Shown here piece after piece: positions 1 through 5,761 of a stretch of DNA of 37,999 nucleotides. A program made the translations under genes and the position numbers. Positions within the stretch are counted from its first letter, which is position 1; every line of letters starts with the position of its first letter. The DNA comes from Patescibacteria group bacterium (GTDB lineage Bacteria; Patescibacteriota; Minisyncoccia; HO2-45-28): contig JADFMT010000004.1 in the NCBI GenBank assembly GCA_022563755.1, forward strand, positions 1-37,999, written 5' to 3'. The notes beneath the pieces are model-generated. The model did not search any database and was not told the DNA's origin. It saw only the letters and a program-made list of their open reading frames with translations.

Positions 1-283
1 GTTAATATCAACCATGAGTCGAAGAAGTTTGTCTGTTACCGGGATTTTTTCTGCAGAAACAATTGTCCCAATTTTATACCATTTCTAAAAAAGGCTGTCT
101 TTCTATTCTTCGAAATCACCGCCGAGACAAAACAAAAAATACGAAGAATATCTAGATATTTTGAAAATTTTTTGTGAAGTCGTAGGCGAGATTTCGGTGA
201 ATAGTAGGACAAGATTTTTTAGAAAGGGTGTTAATATCAAGTTTTGAAAAATCCTCAAAGTTAATTATTGGTTTTTGGTTCAT
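1..283 (-). pseudogene. Small tRNA-binding (EMAP/OB-fold) domain protein, 5' part, interrupted and cut by window edge
   Basis: Read on the minus strand, ATG at 283-281 overlaps the ruvX stop (TAATG) and starts MNQKPIINFEDFSKLDI. From about 75 to 1, in another frame, the sequence continues KIGTIVSAEKIPVTDKLLRL and then MVDIN. Together these match the start of the EMAP/tRNA-binding OB domain found at the MetRS C-terminus or as free CsaA-like proteins (pattern FxxFxKLDIRVGxIxxAExxPxxDKLLxLxVDxG). Between the halves lies the palindrome at 77-230. Reading straight through from the start gives only 43 residues before TAG at 154-152. The family binds tRNA non-specifically. The gene is probably inactivated here, but the rest lies outside the window. 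I see the two matching halves directly; loss of function is inferred. Confidence 0.7.
77..230. mobile_element. ~154-bp palindromic (MITE-like) insertion
   Basis: The segment is one long imperfect palindrome centred between 153 and 154 (core AATATCTAGATATT, 147-160). The outer arms pair over tens of bases: TTTCTAAAAAA at 82-92 mirrors TTTTTTAGAAA at 215-225. A TAT triplet borders both sides and could be a target duplication. It splits a recognisable protein domain, which is direct evidence of insertion. It encodes no protein, so it would have to be moved in trans or be a structured-RNA element. Confidence 0.7.
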
Positions 284-666
284 TATTTTTTATTTCTATT
301 GATATAACTCTGTAAAATTAATGCCGCTGCAGACGCGTCAGTCATCGAATGATTCCCCTGGAAACGCCTCGCTTCTACCGTCGTCAAGAATTCTGATTCA
401 AAATAAACTGGCACACGTATTTCTTTTTGGAGCATGTTTTTCAGCGTACGAACTGCACCCATGATCGGATTGTCCTTTTGTTTATAATCGAGTGATTTTC
501 CTATTATAATCGTATCTACATTTTCTTTGTTGCAAATTTCCCTAATTTTTAGAGCAAGGTCTTTATCGTTCGGGAGCACACAATGAGGAAATGCAAACTC
601 TCTCTCAGGATCAGAGAGAGCAAATCCAACTCGTTTTGTCCCATAATCAATTCCAAGAAGTCTCAT
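283..666 (-). CDS. ruvX: RuvX/YqgF-family pre-16S rRNA nuclease / Holliday junction resolvase-like
   Basis: This 127-residue protein has the RNase H-like fold of the YqgF/RuvX family, which matures the 16S rRNA 5' end and was first described as a resolvase-like protein. The N-terminal strand GIDYGTKRVGFALSD supplies the first catalytic Asp (D7). A central VPVYFESEFLTT stands where DERLTT is usual, and the C-terminal TDASAAALILQSYI supplies the last Asp. The DER-type motif is altered to ESE, which keeps an acid. Length is normal for the family. The ATG lies 6 nt after a TATACT (minus strand, 673-678), so the message is probably leaderless. Its stop overlaps the start of the tRNA-binding protein gene, so the two were one operon. 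Confidence 0.9.
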   Translation of the reverse strand: MRLLGIDYGTKRVGFALSDPEREFAFPHCVLPNDKDLALKIREICNKENVDTIIIGKSLDYKQKDNPIMGAVRTLKNMLQKEIRVPVYFESEFLTTVEARRFQGNHSMTDASAAALILQSYINRNKK

Positions 667-711
667 GTTTTAAGTATATCGTATCTTGTATTCTGTATAC
701 ATACACGAAAC

Positions 712-740
712 TTGATACATACTACCTGATACATTATACT
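712..740 (+). promoter_or_regulatory. Promoter of the DUF5652 gene
   Basis: TTGATA (712-717), 17 nt, TATACT (735-740). The ATG at 748 is 7 nt after the -10, where transcription should start, so a leaderless mRNA is expected. The ruvX promoter (-10 on the minus strand at 673-678) is divergent. Confidence 0.7.
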
Positions 741-747
741 AGTGCAT

Positions 748-996
748 ATGGAAGTATTTTTTGAACAAAATCTTTGGATATTGATGGTTCTCATGCTCTG
801 GGTACTGCCATGGAAAGGATACGCACTTTGGAGCGCGGCAACGTTGCGCCACAAGTGGTGGTTTATTATCCTTCTTGTTGTAAATACACTTGCGATTCTC
901 GATATTATCTACATCTTTGCTGTCGCAAAAAAGGGCGGTGATTTATCCAACCTCCTGCGTAGCAAAAACAAAGAAACCGAACAGTCCGCTGAGTAG
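748..996 (+). CDS. DUF5652-type small membrane protein
   Basis: An 82-residue protein with two hydrophobic segments (about residues 6-22 and 36-58) separated by a basic loop. The WVLPWKGYALW...WWFIILLVVNTLAILDIIYIF pattern is what I know from DUF5652, common in CPR bacteria and of unknown function. The C-terminus is hydrophilic and charged. A GTG at 742 is in frame, but the ATG at 748 fits the promoter spacing and a leaderless start better. There is no Shine-Dalgarno. The gene is monocistronic, with a hairpin terminator at 1034-1060 before tRNA-Ser. Family assignment is from memory of the motif; no function is claimed. Confidence 0.75.
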   Translation: MEVFFEQNLWILMVLMLWVLPWKGYALWSAATLRHKWWFIILLVVNTLAILDIIYIFAVAKKGGDLSNLLRSKNKETEQSAE

Positions 997-1033
997 GTAA
1001 TTCGATCTTGCGTATCTCCTTATTTTTATTTAA

Positions 1034-1060
1034 CCTGTAAAAGACAGGGTTTGTTTTGTT
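1034..1060 (+). terminator. Probable intrinsic terminator
   Basis: CCTGT (1034-1038) pairs with ACAGG (1044-1048), followed by a T-rich tract GTTTGTTTTGTTT. The stem is short. It would end the DUF5652 transcript just before tRNA-Ser. Confidence 0.45.
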
Positions 1061-1065
1061 TATAA

Positions 1066-1153
1066 GGAGAGGTGGCTGAGTTGGTCTAAGGCGTTGGTCT
1101 TGAAAACCAAAGTCCGTTCACACGGACCGTGGGTTCGAATCCCACCCTCTCCG
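1066..1153 (+). tRNA. tRNA-Ser (TGA anticodon)
   Basis: Acceptor GGAGAGG pairs with CCTCTCC, discriminator G at 1153. The anticodon loop is CTTGAAA with anticodon TGA. A long class II variable arm and the T-loop GGTTCGAATCC are present. CCA is not encoded. An AT-rich hairpin and tRNA-derived repeats follow. Confidence 0.95.
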
Positions 1154-1163
1154 AATCGATATT

Positions 1164-1192
1164 TTTAAATACGCGCAGTGCGTGTATTTAAA
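1164..1192. repeat. Hairpin downstream of tRNA-Ser
   Basis: TTTAAATACGCGC (1164-1176) and GCGTGTATTTAAA (1180-1192) pair almost perfectly around a 3-nt loop. No U-tract follows on the plus strand, so it is more likely a processing or structural hairpin than a classic terminator. Confidence 0.5.
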
Positions 1193-1211
1193 TAATGACG
1201 ACTTTCGGAAA

Positions 1212-1320
1212 TAAGTTGCGGAGTTCGAACCGAAGGCGCACGTCAGCAAGGAGCATAGCGACTATGCTGATGTAGCGTCTCGACCAAAGGGAGGGGCGAA
1301 TCCCGCACCCTCCGCCACGA
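1212..1320 (+). mobile_element. tRNA-derived small element (tRNA-Ser 3'-end copy with hairpins)
   Basis: No ORF fits here. A reversed T-arm (GAGTTCGAACC, 1221-1231) lies on the left and a forward T-arm/acceptor copy (GCGAATCCCGCACCCTCCG plus CCA) on the right. Between them is a hairpin AGCATAG/CTATGCT within GGAGCATAGCGAC (1250-1262). The layout matches the insertion after tRNA-Met at 21843-22044. The right copy resembles tRNA-Ser(GCT) at 3804-3892 rather than the adjacent tRNA-Ser(TGA), so it did not arise by simple local duplication. Confidence 0.5.
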
Positions 1321-1349
1321 CAATTTAGTATCGAGAGACCCACATGCCT
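1311..1349 (+). repeat. 39-bp inverted repeat, copy 1 (tRNA-Ser 3' end and flank)
   Basis: It matches the minus strand of 3810-3772 with one mismatch (T at 1324). It begins TCCGCCACGACAA and runs through GTATCGAGAGACCCACATG. The copies are in opposite orientation and bracket the riboswitch and three-gene cassette. Confidence 0.85.
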
Positions 1350-1469
1350 ATGACTTGCAAGGGTTTCTGGAGAGCTAATTTAACCAAAAAAGTTCGAACC
1401 CCGTATGGGTCGAACTTTTTTGATTAAATTAGTTTTCCAGAAACCCTTTCAAATATAGGCATGTGGGTC
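1337..1469. mobile_element. 133-bp palindromic element
   Basis: Ends GACCCACATGCCTAT (1337-1351) and ATAGGCATGTGGGTC (1455-1469) are perfect inverted repeats. Pairing continues inward with small gaps, through AGGGTTTCTGG/CCAGAAACCCT, CTAATTTAA/TTAAATTAG and AAAAAGTTCGAACCC/GGGTCGAACTTTTTT. The loop is near 1403. The left end lies within the 39-bp repeat. At the other copy (3772-3810) the palindrome is absent, which suggests insertion or loss. The centre carries a tRNA T-arm-like GTTCGAACC. Confidence 0.65.
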
Positions 1470-1514
1470 GGGGTCAAAAATGAGACAGAGAGGACAGGCT
1501 GCGATAAGTTTTAA

Positions 1515-1700
1515 AGAAAAAGAGTTATTGGCTTTATTATCTGGAATGTTGTATTGCGAGAAGACCTTCGGGTTTGGTTTGTCCGATTATTGGATATTCC
1601 AGAATGGTATCTTGCAAGCGCCGTCGTATTTACCCTCATATTTGTTGGCGTCATCTTCTTCTACAAACACTTGTCGTGTCTCAAAGTACCTGAGAAATAA
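1515..1700 (+). pseudogene. Remnant of a membrane protein gene (low confidence); nothing recognised in 1701-1830
   Basis: The frame open from 1515 to the TAA at 1698-1700 reads ...VIGFIIWNVVLREDL, then LLDIPEWYLASAVVF and TLIFVGVIFFYKHLSCL, then KVPEK. It has a convincing transmembrane segment of about 20 residues. There is no ATG in frame, no Shine-Dalgarno, and a stop at 1512-1514. This looks like the C-terminal piece of a decayed or truncated membrane protein gene rather than an intact one. A competing ORF in another frame over 1480-1725 has poor protein character. From 1701 to about 1830 I see no gene or clear repeat. Confidence 0.3.
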
Positions 1701-1830
1701 AATGCTGGTTTTGCTTCTTTGCTGATGCACATGGGTTTAGAAAAGTAATGAAATATCAAGTAAAATATGGAGCATGTCGAATTCGGTTGCAAAATAGTAG
1801 CACCGTAGTATTATAGAAATACAACTTAGC

Positions 1831-1983
1831 GGTATATCTGTGGAAATGAGGTGGAATTCCTCTACTGTGCCGCAACGGTAATGCTCTGACTCCGCCAGTT
1901 GACGGACATCAGAGACGAGTCCGATCTTCAAATATATCGAGTTATTGTTTCCGAGCAGGAAAATAAAGGGCGGGTACTCTTTA
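1831..1983 (+). promoter_or_regulatory. Candidate variant cobalamin riboswitch
   Basis: Helices follow cobalamin riboswitch order. GGTATAT (1831-1837) pairs with ATATATC (1932-1938) to close the domain. GGAAA (1842-1846) stands at the conserved GGGAA. P4 is GAGG/CCTC (1848-1851/1859-1862) with loop TGGAATT. P5 is TACTGT/ACGGTA (1863-1868/1875-1880) with loop GCCGCA. P6 is CTCTGA/TCAGAG (1884-1889/1909-1914), then AGTCCGA (1919-1925) as the start of the B12 box. A later hairpin TAAAG/CTTTA (1964-1968/1979-1983) carries GGCGGG, able to kiss CCGC in the P5 loop, the hallmark of the class. The second half of the B12 box (ACCnGCC) is missing, so it is variant or degenerate. A terminator and a B12-type operon follow. 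Confidence 0.6.
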
Positions 1984-1988
1984 TCATC

Positions 1989-2020
1989 ATCTTTCTTCTT
2001 CGGGAAAGATTTTTGTTTTT
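1989..2020 (+). terminator. Intrinsic terminator of the riboswitch expression platform
   Basis: ATCTTTC (1989-1995) pairs with GAAAGAT (2004-2010), then TTTTGTTTTT. It ends 9 nt before the ATG of the PP-loop ATPase gene, so it can act only on the downstream operon. This position is typical of transcriptional riboswitch control. Confidence 0.75.
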
Positions 2021-2029
2021 ATAACATCT

Positions 2030-2713
2030 ATGAACAAGATGCCGAAAAATGCAAGCGTTTTGTGGACTGGTGGCAAGGATTCTGCTTTAGCTCTTTATGA
2101 GGCAGAATTGTTGGGTTACAAAATTTCAAACCTAGTTACTTTCGCACCCAGTGAACCAGAATTTCTTGCTCACCCTCTTAGTTTTATGAAACATCAAGCA
2201 GAAGCTTTGGGTCTCCCCCATTACATACTAGAAATTAAAGAGCCATTTAAAGAAAGTTATGAGAAATCTATTCATTCTTTAAGAGAGAAATATGGGATAG
2301 ATACATTAATAACTGGAGACATTGCAGAAGTTGATTGCCATCCCAATTGGATAAGAGAATGCGCTAAATATTCTGGTATGGGTGTCCTAACTCCATTGTG
2401 GGGATTTAATAGGCAAGAACTTATTAATAGACTTCTTTCATGCGAATTTAAAGTAATTTTTTCCTGTGTAAAGAAACCATGGTTTATGGATGACTGGCTT
2501 GGGATGGAACTTAATAAGGATTCTTTAGAAAAATTGTGCATGCTAAATACTGAAACTGGGCTTGATATTTGCGGGGAGCAGGGAGAGTATCATTCTTTAG
2601 TTGTAGATGGTCCGCCATTCAAGAAAAGCATTCATATAAGTTCTTATTCAAAGCATGCAAGTGATTCCCTGATGTATATCAGAATACAAAAAGTAGTCTT
2701 AAAAGAAAAATAA
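2030..2713 (+). CDS. Dph6/MJ0570-family PP-loop ATP pyrophosphatase
   Basis: A 227-residue protein of the adenine nucleotide alpha-hydrolase fold. The PP-loop is at residues 11-19 (LWTGGKDSA). GDIAEVDCHPNW and later GVLTPLWG follow, and the family signature EQGEYHSLVVDGPPF lies near the C-terminus. Eukaryotic and archaeal Dph6 amidates diphthine on EF2. Bacteria lack diphthamide, so the bacterial relatives do something else, and some lie beside B12 uptake genes. It is first in an operon with the DUF4430 and ECF-S-like genes (1-nt gap, then 1-nt overlap), behind a riboswitch-like leader and terminator. I infer a role in corrinoid handling, possibly ATP-dependent amidation or remodelling. The family call is firm, the substrate is not. 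Confidence 0.8.
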   Translation: MNKMPKNASVLWTGGKDSALALYEAELLGYKISNLVTFAPSEPEFLAHPLSFMKHQAEALGLPHYILEIKEPFKESYEKSIHSLREKYGIDTLITGDIAEVDCHPNWIRECAKYSGMGVLTPLWGFNRQELINRLLSCEFKVIFSCVKKPWFMDDWLGMELNKDSLEKLCMLNTETGLDICGEQGEYHSLVVDGPPFKKSIHISSYSKHASDSLMYIRIQKVVLKEK

Positions 2714-2714
2714 T

Positions 2715-3152
2715 ATGAAAACTATCGCTAAAATTATTATAATTCTTGCTGTATTTTTTGTTGGGTTTTATTTTGGGCAACAACAAGCTTCTAGTCCAGT
2801 TGAGCAAGAAACCGTAAGTACCCAAGAAGCTATTCAGAGAGTAAGTTTAATGCTTGATTTTGGCAATGGCACCATTAAAACGTTTCGGGATATTGAGTGG
2901 AAGCAAGGAATGAACGTTTTTGATCTGCTTAAATCTGTTGCTGGAAAAAATAATCTAGAATTTTCTTACAAAGATTATGAGGGAGACCTTGGAGTATTTA
3001 TTAAATCAATCGATAATCTCGAAAATAGTGCGGAGGGGAATTTTTGGTGGCAGTATTGGGTAAATAACAAGTATGGAAAGGTTGGTTCAAGTAATTATAT
3101 TTTAAAGCCAGGTGACGTAATTGAATGGAAATTAGTTAGGGGCCAACTCTAA
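2715..3152 (+). CDS. DUF4430 (transcobalamin C-terminal-like) membrane-anchored protein
   Basis: A 145-residue protein with an uncleaved-looking N-terminal membrane anchor (residues 4-20) and no lipobox Cys. An extracytoplasmic domain of about 110 residues follows. The segment ending NFWWQYWVNNKYG...YILKPGDVIEWKL is the DUF4430 signature, the domain that resembles the C-terminal half of transcobalamin/intrinsic factor. By that relation it may bind a corrinoid at the cell surface and pass it to the membrane protein encoded next, whose start overlaps this stop (TAATG). Domain recognition is from motif memory; B12 binding is an inference that the leader and neighbours support. Confidence 0.7.
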   Translation: MKTIAKIIIILAVFFVGFYFGQQQASSPVEQETVSTQEAIQRVSLMLDFGNGTIKTFRDIEWKQGMNVFDLLKSVAGKNNLEFSYKDYEGDLGVFIKSIDNLENSAEGNFWWQYWVNNKYGKVGSSNYILKPGDVIEWKLVRGQL

Positions 3153-3703
3153 TGACTCATAAAACTAAAATTATTATCTCACTAGCACTCATTGCCATTG
3201 GAATAGGTGGTAGGTTATTGCCCCACGTCTGGAATTTTACACCTGTTGCTGCAATCGCATTGTTTGCTGGCGTTTATTTGGGTCGTCCCTATGCTTTGGT
3301 CCTTCCGATTATAACAATGTTTGCAAGTGATATTTTTATAGGTTTTTATGAATGGAAGCTTATGCTTGCAGTCTATATTAGCTTTGTTCTTGCAGGGATT
3401 CTTGGCATCTTGATTAAGAAATATAAAAGCTTTGAGACAGTCCTTGCAGGAAGCATTACTGTATCGGTTTTATTTTTCTTAATTGCCAATTGGGCAGTTT
3501 GGCAGTTTACTTCGTGGTACCCAAGCTCTTTTGAGGGACTTATCCAATCTTATATAATGGCCTTGCCATTTTTCCGCAATACTTTAGCTGGAAATATATT
3601 TTATACCCTTGCTATCTTTGGCGCTTATGAAGGGGCTTTTATATGGGTAAGATACAGAAAAGCCCCGTGCGTCAGCAAAAACAAGTCGTTGGGGGTGGGG
3701 TAA
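3152..3703 (+). CDS. ECF S-component-like membrane protein (DUF6580-like)
   Basis: A 183-residue integral membrane protein with about five or six hydrophobic helices and a short basic C-terminal tail. The N-terminal RLLPHVWNFTPVAAIALFAGVYLG and the later PFFRNTLAGNIFYTLAIFGAYE are typical of a family resembling substrate-binding (S) components of ECF vitamin transporters. S components work with a shared ATPase/EcfT module that can be encoded elsewhere; none is in this window. As the third gene of the riboswitch-led operon it is the likely translocation step for a corrinoid. A strong hairpin terminator follows at 3723-3758. Transport role is inferred. Confidence 0.6.
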   Translation: MTHKTKIIISLALIAIGIGGRLLPHVWNFTPVAAIALFAGVYLGRPYALVLPIITMFASDIFIGFYEWKLMLAVYISFVLAGILGILIKKYKSFETVLAGSITVSVLFFLIANWAVWQFTSWYPSSFEGLIQSYIMALPFFRNTLAGNIFYTLAIFGAYEGAFIWVRYRKAPCVSKNKSLGVG

Positions 3704-3722
3704 TATACGGTGGGATATTTAT

Positions 3723-3758
3723 AAAAACAACGGCGCAGATTTCTGCGCCGTTGTTTTT
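3723..3758. terminator. Strong bidirectional intrinsic terminator
   Basis: AAAAACAACGGCGCAG (3723-3738) pairs perfectly with CTGCGCCGTTGTTTTT (3743-3758) around ATTT. It can end the three-gene operon on the plus strand and the tRNA-Ser/comF transcript on the minus strand. Confidence 0.9.
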
Positions 3759-3771
3759 ACCACTCGTATCG

Positions 3772-3810
3772 AGGCATGTGGGTCTCTCGATACTAAGTTG
3801 TCGTGGCGGA
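3772..3810 (-). repeat. 39-bp inverted repeat, copy 2 (tRNA-Ser(GCT) 3' end and flank)
   Basis: On the minus strand this is the last bases of tRNA-Ser(GCT), its CCA and 32 bp of flank. GTATCGAG and CTCGATAC form a small hairpin here that extends to 3765. It matches 1311-1349 with one mismatch, in opposite orientation. Confidence 0.85.
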
Positions 3811-3892
3811 GGAGGTGGGATTCGAACCCACGGACGACTTTCATCGTCACGGCTTAGCAAGCCGCTGCCTTGAACCGCTCGGCCACTCCTCC
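3804..3892 (-). tRNA. tRNA-Ser (GCT anticodon), CCA encoded
   Basis: On the minus strand acceptor GGAGGAG pairs with CTCCTCC, discriminator G, then an encoded CCA (3806-3804). The anticodon loop is TTGCTAA. It has a class II variable arm. Of the five tRNA genes here only this one encodes CCA. It lies 25 nt after the comF stop. Confidence 0.95.
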
Positions 3893-3917
3893 AGTAAGAC
3901 GTATTCTATAAGAATAT

Positions 3918-4568
3918 TTATCCTTTCGCAATGACTACGCCGATAATTTTTTGAGCACCTGCATTTTTAAGAACCCGGGCGGCTTCATTTAACGTGGCGC
4001 CGGTTGTGGAGATGTCATCAACGATCATAATAGTGTTAGGTGGAGTATAACCGGGCATAATTGCAAAAGCTCCTTTTATGTTTTCCAAGCGCTCTTTACG
4101 ATTCTTGATCTCGGTTTGTGGTCTGGTTTCGCGTATTTTTAAAAGTCCGTGAGAAAAAGGCAGATTTAATTTTTTGGAAAGTTCCCAGGCGAGCAATTCT
4201 GATTGATTGAAACCGCGCCACCTTCTCCTTTTTTCAGTAATCGGAATAGCTAGAATTTTAGTTTGTGGAGGTAATGTATCGAGATGTTGGTTTATTGCTC
4301 CATACATTAACTCTACTAATTCTTTTTTGAGGTCTTGACTGTGATGATATTTTAATTGCCTTACTGCTTTTTTAATGCTTGGCTTATGATAAGAACTTAC
4401 GGCAATAACTTTGTCTACATTTTCGAGCTCAAACGGTGGTGGTACCTGAATCCGGTTAAGACACGCCAAACAGAAATACTTTCCTGGCTTGCCGCATTCT
4501 AGGCACATGCGAGGAAAGATGAACTGGACGCACATAGATCCGGCTTTGTGGATAAGTTTTAATATCAT
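3918..4568 (-). CDS. comF: ComF family phosphoribosyltransferase-like competence protein
   Basis: A 216-residue protein. The N-terminal CLECGKPGKYFCLACL (CxxC-x7-CxxC) is the ComFC zinc-binding knuckle. The C-terminal MIVDDISTTGATLNEAARVL is the PRPP-binding motif of type I phosphoribosyltransferases, and RRRWRGFNQSELLA is the conserved ComF middle segment. ComFC supports uptake of transforming DNA, inside the membrane. It sits divergent from the type IV pilus operon, with which DNA uptake in CPR bacteria would be linked. Start ATG 4568; -10 candidates (TATAAT, TATAGT) lie 5-10 nt upstream. No Shine-Dalgarno is seen. Confidence 0.9.
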   Translation of the reverse strand: MILKLIHKAGSMCVQFIFPRMCLECGKPGKYFCLACLNRIQVPPPFELENVDKVIAVSSYHKPSIKKAVRQLKYHHSQDLKKELVELMYGAINQHLDTLPPQTKILAIPITEKRRRWRGFNQSELLAWELSKKLNLPFSHGLLKIRETRPQTEIKNRKERLENIKGAFAIMPGYTPPNTIMIVDDISTTGATLNEAARVLKNAGAQKIIGVVIAKG

Positions 4569-4585
4569 AGAATACTATATTATAG

Positions 4586-4591
4586 TATAAT
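4586..4591 (+). promoter_or_regulatory. -10 box of the pilus operon
   Basis: TATAAT lies 12 nt before the pilM ATG in the 35-bp divergent comF/pilM spacer. It predicts a 5' leader of only about 5 nt. The same AT-rich spacer holds the comF -10 on the other strand. Confidence 0.5.
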
Positions 4592-4603
4592 TAAAGTAGA
4601 TGT

Positions 4604-5737
4604 ATGCCCGAGATTTCATTTTTCAAGAACTTGTCGTTACCGTCCAGCTTTTTGCAATTGCGAAGGAAAAGCGGAAGTGTTTTGGGGATTGACATCGGTT
4701 CTTCTTCCATAAAAATCGTCCAGCTTCGCCAGGAGAAAGAACGAGCCGTTCTTGAAACCTATGGAGAGCTTGCAACGGGTCCTTACGGTGGAACATCGGT
4801 TGGCAAGGCCGCAAAACTGACAGAAGAAAAAACCAAAGAAGCACTGACGGATTTGATCAGAGAAGCAGGAGCGAAGGCGAAAAATGCAGTAGTAGCCATT
4901 CCACTTAAATCCAGCTTTGTAACCGTCATTGAAATGCCCGTGATGTCAGAGCGGGAACTGAAAGAGGCAATAGAATTTGAAGCTCGGCGCCACATTCCCG
5001 TACCGCTTTCGGAAGTAGTCTTGGATTGGTGGGTGATTCCGGAAGGATTTTCGGGTAAAAAAGAAGATACAACCGAGGAGGGCGTAGGCAAGAAGAAGAA
5101 ATTTATGTCCGTGCTCTTGGCAGCCATCCATAAAGAAGTTATGGATGCGCACCGTTCTTTTATTACCGCAACCGGGCTTTCTGTTAGAGCATTTGAGATT
5201 GAAATATTCAGCGCCTTTCGAGCTTTGATGGAAAATGATCTCTCCCCGCTTTTGTTCCTAGATTTTGGTGCTGCGGCAACAAAAGTGACCGTAATCGATT
5301 ATGGAATTGTCCGGATGTCGTATGCCTACGGCCGCGGCTCACAAGATTTAAGTGATGTTTTGTCGCGTTCTCTTGGGATTGACTTTGCTCGGGCTGAGGA
5401 GATCAAACGGTCCATCGGACTTTCCGACCGACCCGAACACCAAGAGATTAAAAGCACGATTGATCCGATTTTAGATAACATCATTTCGGAGATCGGGCGA
5501 GTACTGATGGATTATCGGCGTAAGTCCGGACGTTCCATCACCCGAATCATTATTTACGGAGGAGGGGGGATGCTGAAGGGGCTAGTGGAGAAACTTGCCG
5601 CACATTTTGGCATAGAGGTCAATTTAGCTCAGCCTTTTAACCGTTTAACCTATCCTCCCTTGATCCAGCCGGTCATAAGTGAAATTGGTCCACCTTTTGT
5701 GACCGCAATTGGATTGGCATTGCGAGGATTAAAATAA
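4604..5737 (+). CDS. pilM: Type IV pilus inner-membrane platform protein PilM
   Basis: A 377-residue actin/FtsA-like protein. The N-terminal VLGIDIGSSSIKIVQL is the phosphate-1 motif. NAVVAIPLKSSFVTVIEMP and the EAIEFEARRHIPVP segment are typical of PilM. LLFLDFGAAATKVTVI is phosphate-2 and IIIYGGGGMLKGLVEKL the adenosine motif. PilM is cytoplasmic and binds the N-terminus of PilN, coupling the ATPases to the PilN/PilO membrane complex. Length is slightly above the usual 350. There is a lysine-rich insertion around residues 155-165. It is the first gene of the pilus operon. Confidence 0.95.
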   Translation: MPEISFFKNLSLPSSFLQLRRKSGSVLGIDIGSSSIKIVQLRQEKERAVLETYGELATGPYGGTSVGKAAKLTEEKTKEALTDLIREAGAKAKNAVVAIPLKSSFVTVIEMPVMSERELKEAIEFEARRHIPVPLSEVVLDWWVIPEGFSGKKEDTTEEGVGKKKKFMSVLLAAIHKEVMDAHRSFITATGLSVRAFEIEIFSAFRALMENDLSPLLFLDFGAAATKVTVIDYGIVRMSYAYGRGSQDLSDVLSRSLGIDFARAEEIKRSIGLSDRPEHQEIKSTIDPILDNIISEIGRVLMDYRRKSGRSITRIIIYGGGGMLKGLVEKLAAHFGIEVNLAQPFNRLTYPPLIQPVISEIGPPFVTAIGLALRGLK

Positions 5738-5761
5738 TTTAAAAACAAGAAGTAAAAATAT

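Noticed and set aside
1480-1725. 81-residue frame with ATG in the accessory stretch
   Set aside because: Poor protein character; a competing frame (1515-1700) encodes a better membrane segment. It overlaps nothing recognisable and no Shine-Dalgarno or -10 box is seen.
1737-1931. Minus-strand 64-residue frame
   Set aside because: It is the complement of the riboswitch-like leader; stops are rare there only because of the structured sequence.
3643-3873. Plus-strand frame across the operon end, terminator and tRNA-Ser
   Set aside because: It crosses a strong terminator and an antisense tRNA; its residues come from these elements.
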